From assembly GCA_009869945.1 (NCBI GenBank), contig WIXG01000660.1, positions 1 to 28,365 on the forward strand: a stretch of 28,365 nucleotides of DNA, given 5' to 3'. The notes beneath the pieces were generated by a model. That model was not told where the DNA came from and did no database searches. It was given only the letters and a program-made list of their open reading frames with translations. Source of the stretch: Mesaphorura yosii (taxonomy: Eukaryota > Arthropoda > Collembola > Poduromorpha > Tullbergiidae). The position numbers and the translations under genes are program-made. This document shows, piece by piece, positions 27,586 to 28,365 of the stretch; the first letter of the stretch is position 1, and every line of letters begins with the position of its first letter.

Positions 27586-28096
27586 TCAGACCCTGGATCG
27601 TTTTCGAGCGAAATGGAAATGTGGTGCACTTTCCCATGAATTTTTGCAAAAATTCAAACTAGTCCATCGACAAACGACAGTATTTGCCACGCAGGCCTTC
27701 AATGAAAATGTTTCTGCAATAATTGCCAGCACGGACATTAAGACCATGACTCCATAAACCGTAAACGGGGATTGAAGCGAGGACGTCGAAAGCTTCTCGG
27801 GCCGCGGCGCAGCTGGAGGGAGACCAAACAGGGCCGGAGCCACGATCGATTCGTGGTTGTTCTCTTCGTCATAAAAGTAGTATCTGGTCATTTTTCGCGA
27901 GAAAAATTCGTCATGTAAACTTCTCCCAGCGTTCGTAGAGCCCGGACTCAATCAACCCGGACTTGAATGCGGGACCAAAGAGCCTGGCGACGTAATTACT
28001 CTGAAAGCTGACGTAAAAAATGTCGACGAGTGGATTTGCCGTGCCCACGAAAGGCACGAGCTTCTTCTTCTCGAGGGAGTGCCAGAGCCAGCTCAA
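27586..28096 (-). pseudogene. Ionotropic-receptor-like (ligand-gated channel) C-terminal relic
   Basis: The right part reads KKKLVPFVGTANPLVDIFYV, then a stretch ending FKSGLIESGLYERWEKF. The 'k---l-EsGl---W' pattern is the end of the ligand-binding domain in ionotropic receptors and glutamate-gated channels. The frame then hits TGA at 27911. In another frame the sequence continues through FYDEENNHESIVAPALFG to a membrane span, SPFTVYGVMVLMSVLAIIAE, where such receptors have their last transmembrane helix. It ends with a stop at 27586 and AATAAA 4 bp further on. One frameshift (between about 27951 and 27911) thus separates two halves in the correct order. Upstream exons (pore and first spans) are absent, and the minisatellite at 28114 abuts the fragment. 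It is a relic of a chemosensory-type receptor, or possibly a real gene with one sequencing error. Confidence 0.5.
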
Positions 28097-28113
28097 AACG
28101 ATTCCATGTCATT

Positions 28114-28290
28114 GGAGCCATTGTGAAAGGAGCCATTCCAATAGGAGCCACTCGAAAAGGGCCACCGAAAAGGGGCCATTCAAAAGGAGCCACCGAAAAG
28201 GGGCCATTCAAAAGGAGCCACAGAAAGGCGCCATTCCAATAGGAGCCACTCGAAAGGGGCCACAATGTGAATAGGGGCCACAAGCAATAC
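28114..28290. repeat. Minisatellite, 14-15-bp unit, about twelve copies
   Basis: Successive units start GGAGCCA or GGGGCCA and end in an A-rich stretch, with consensus about GGRGCCAYTCRAAAA. Lengths run from 13 to 18 bp (mostly 14-15). Two-unit higher-order repeats (ATTCAAAAGGAGCCACCGAA-type) are visible between 28165 and 28215. All three frames on one strand stay open because the tract lacks stops, so open frames here are not genes. Confidence 0.85.
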
Positions 28291-28365
28291 AAGCCACATC
28301 GAACAAAGAATTATTTTGTGTCGCCACAACGAGCAGTGCCAAATGCCACCCATTCGTGATGACTT

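Noticed and set aside
28020..28292. Open frames on both strands over the 28-kb repeat, with repeating Ser-His-Arg or Pro-Phe-Trp peptides.
   Set aside because: They are direct translations of the minisatellite.

Overview
The window is nuclear DNA from a eukaryote, almost certainly an arthropod. Genes are interrupted by short introns (64-98 bp, all GT-AG), exons are GC-rich, spacers are AT-rich, and poly(A) signals are AATAAA or ATTAAA. The gene families are arthropod in flavour: a ZAD-like N-terminal domain on C2H2 zinc-finger proteins, a juvenile-hormone-acid-methyltransferase-like relic, a CYP2-clan P450, an ionotropic-receptor-like relic, and many small secreted proteins. A springtail (Collembola) or related early-branching hexapod would fit, but that is an impression, not proof. 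I see no operons, tRNA, rRNA or CRISPR.

Layout. 1-872: the 3' part of a Tc1/mariner element whose catalytic triad is spaced as DD41D. 1163-1256: a 16-bp minisatellite. 2554-3037 (+): the last exon of a beta-galactosidase. 3084-3470 (-): a two-exon gene for a secreted Arg/Glu/Gly-rich 105-aa protein that no single open frame shows. 4062-5805 (+): a full-length but dead GMC oxidoreductase. 6031-7835 (+): zinc-finger gene 1. 7931-8143 (-): a secreted twin-CX3C peptide. 8574-9760 (-): a ZIP metal transporter. 10655-11539 (-): a decayed unidentified gene. 12661-14770 (+): a DBH/MOXD1-like copper monooxygenase. 14893-15283 (+): a methyltransferase relic. 15477-16568 (-): a short MFS sugar transporter. 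17544-17742: an inverted-repeat-bounded segment. 18100-18321 (-): an orphan lectin-like exon. 18609-20620 (+): zinc-finger gene 2, paralogue of gene 1. 21248-22413 (+): a pancreatic-lipase-like enzyme. 22835-24449 (+): a cytochrome P450. 24543-25205 (-): a secreted Gly-rich protein. 26016-26177 (+): a small secreted ORF broken by a TAG. 26484-27227 (-): a divergent C-type lectin. 27586-28096 (-): an ionotropic-receptor-like relic. 28114-28290: a 14-15-bp minisatellite.

The genes do not form an obvious pathway. Three patterns recur. First, small secreted-protein genes sit tail-to-tail with larger genes at 46-95 bp between stop codons, so that 3' UTRs and even poly(A) signals overlap. Second, dead or truncated genes (GMC oxidase, methyltransferase, receptor, unidentified helical protein, secreted peptide, possibly the MFS carrier) are interspersed with intact ones, suggesting active gene birth and death. 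Third, two zinc-finger genes share an N-terminal Cys2-Cys2/helix domain, an acidic segment with a SUMO-type motif, and the same phase-1 intron, marking them as a duplicated regulator family.

Exon boundaries given here were deduced by eye from splice consensus and reading-frame continuity. Family names rest on motif recognition, without database searches.
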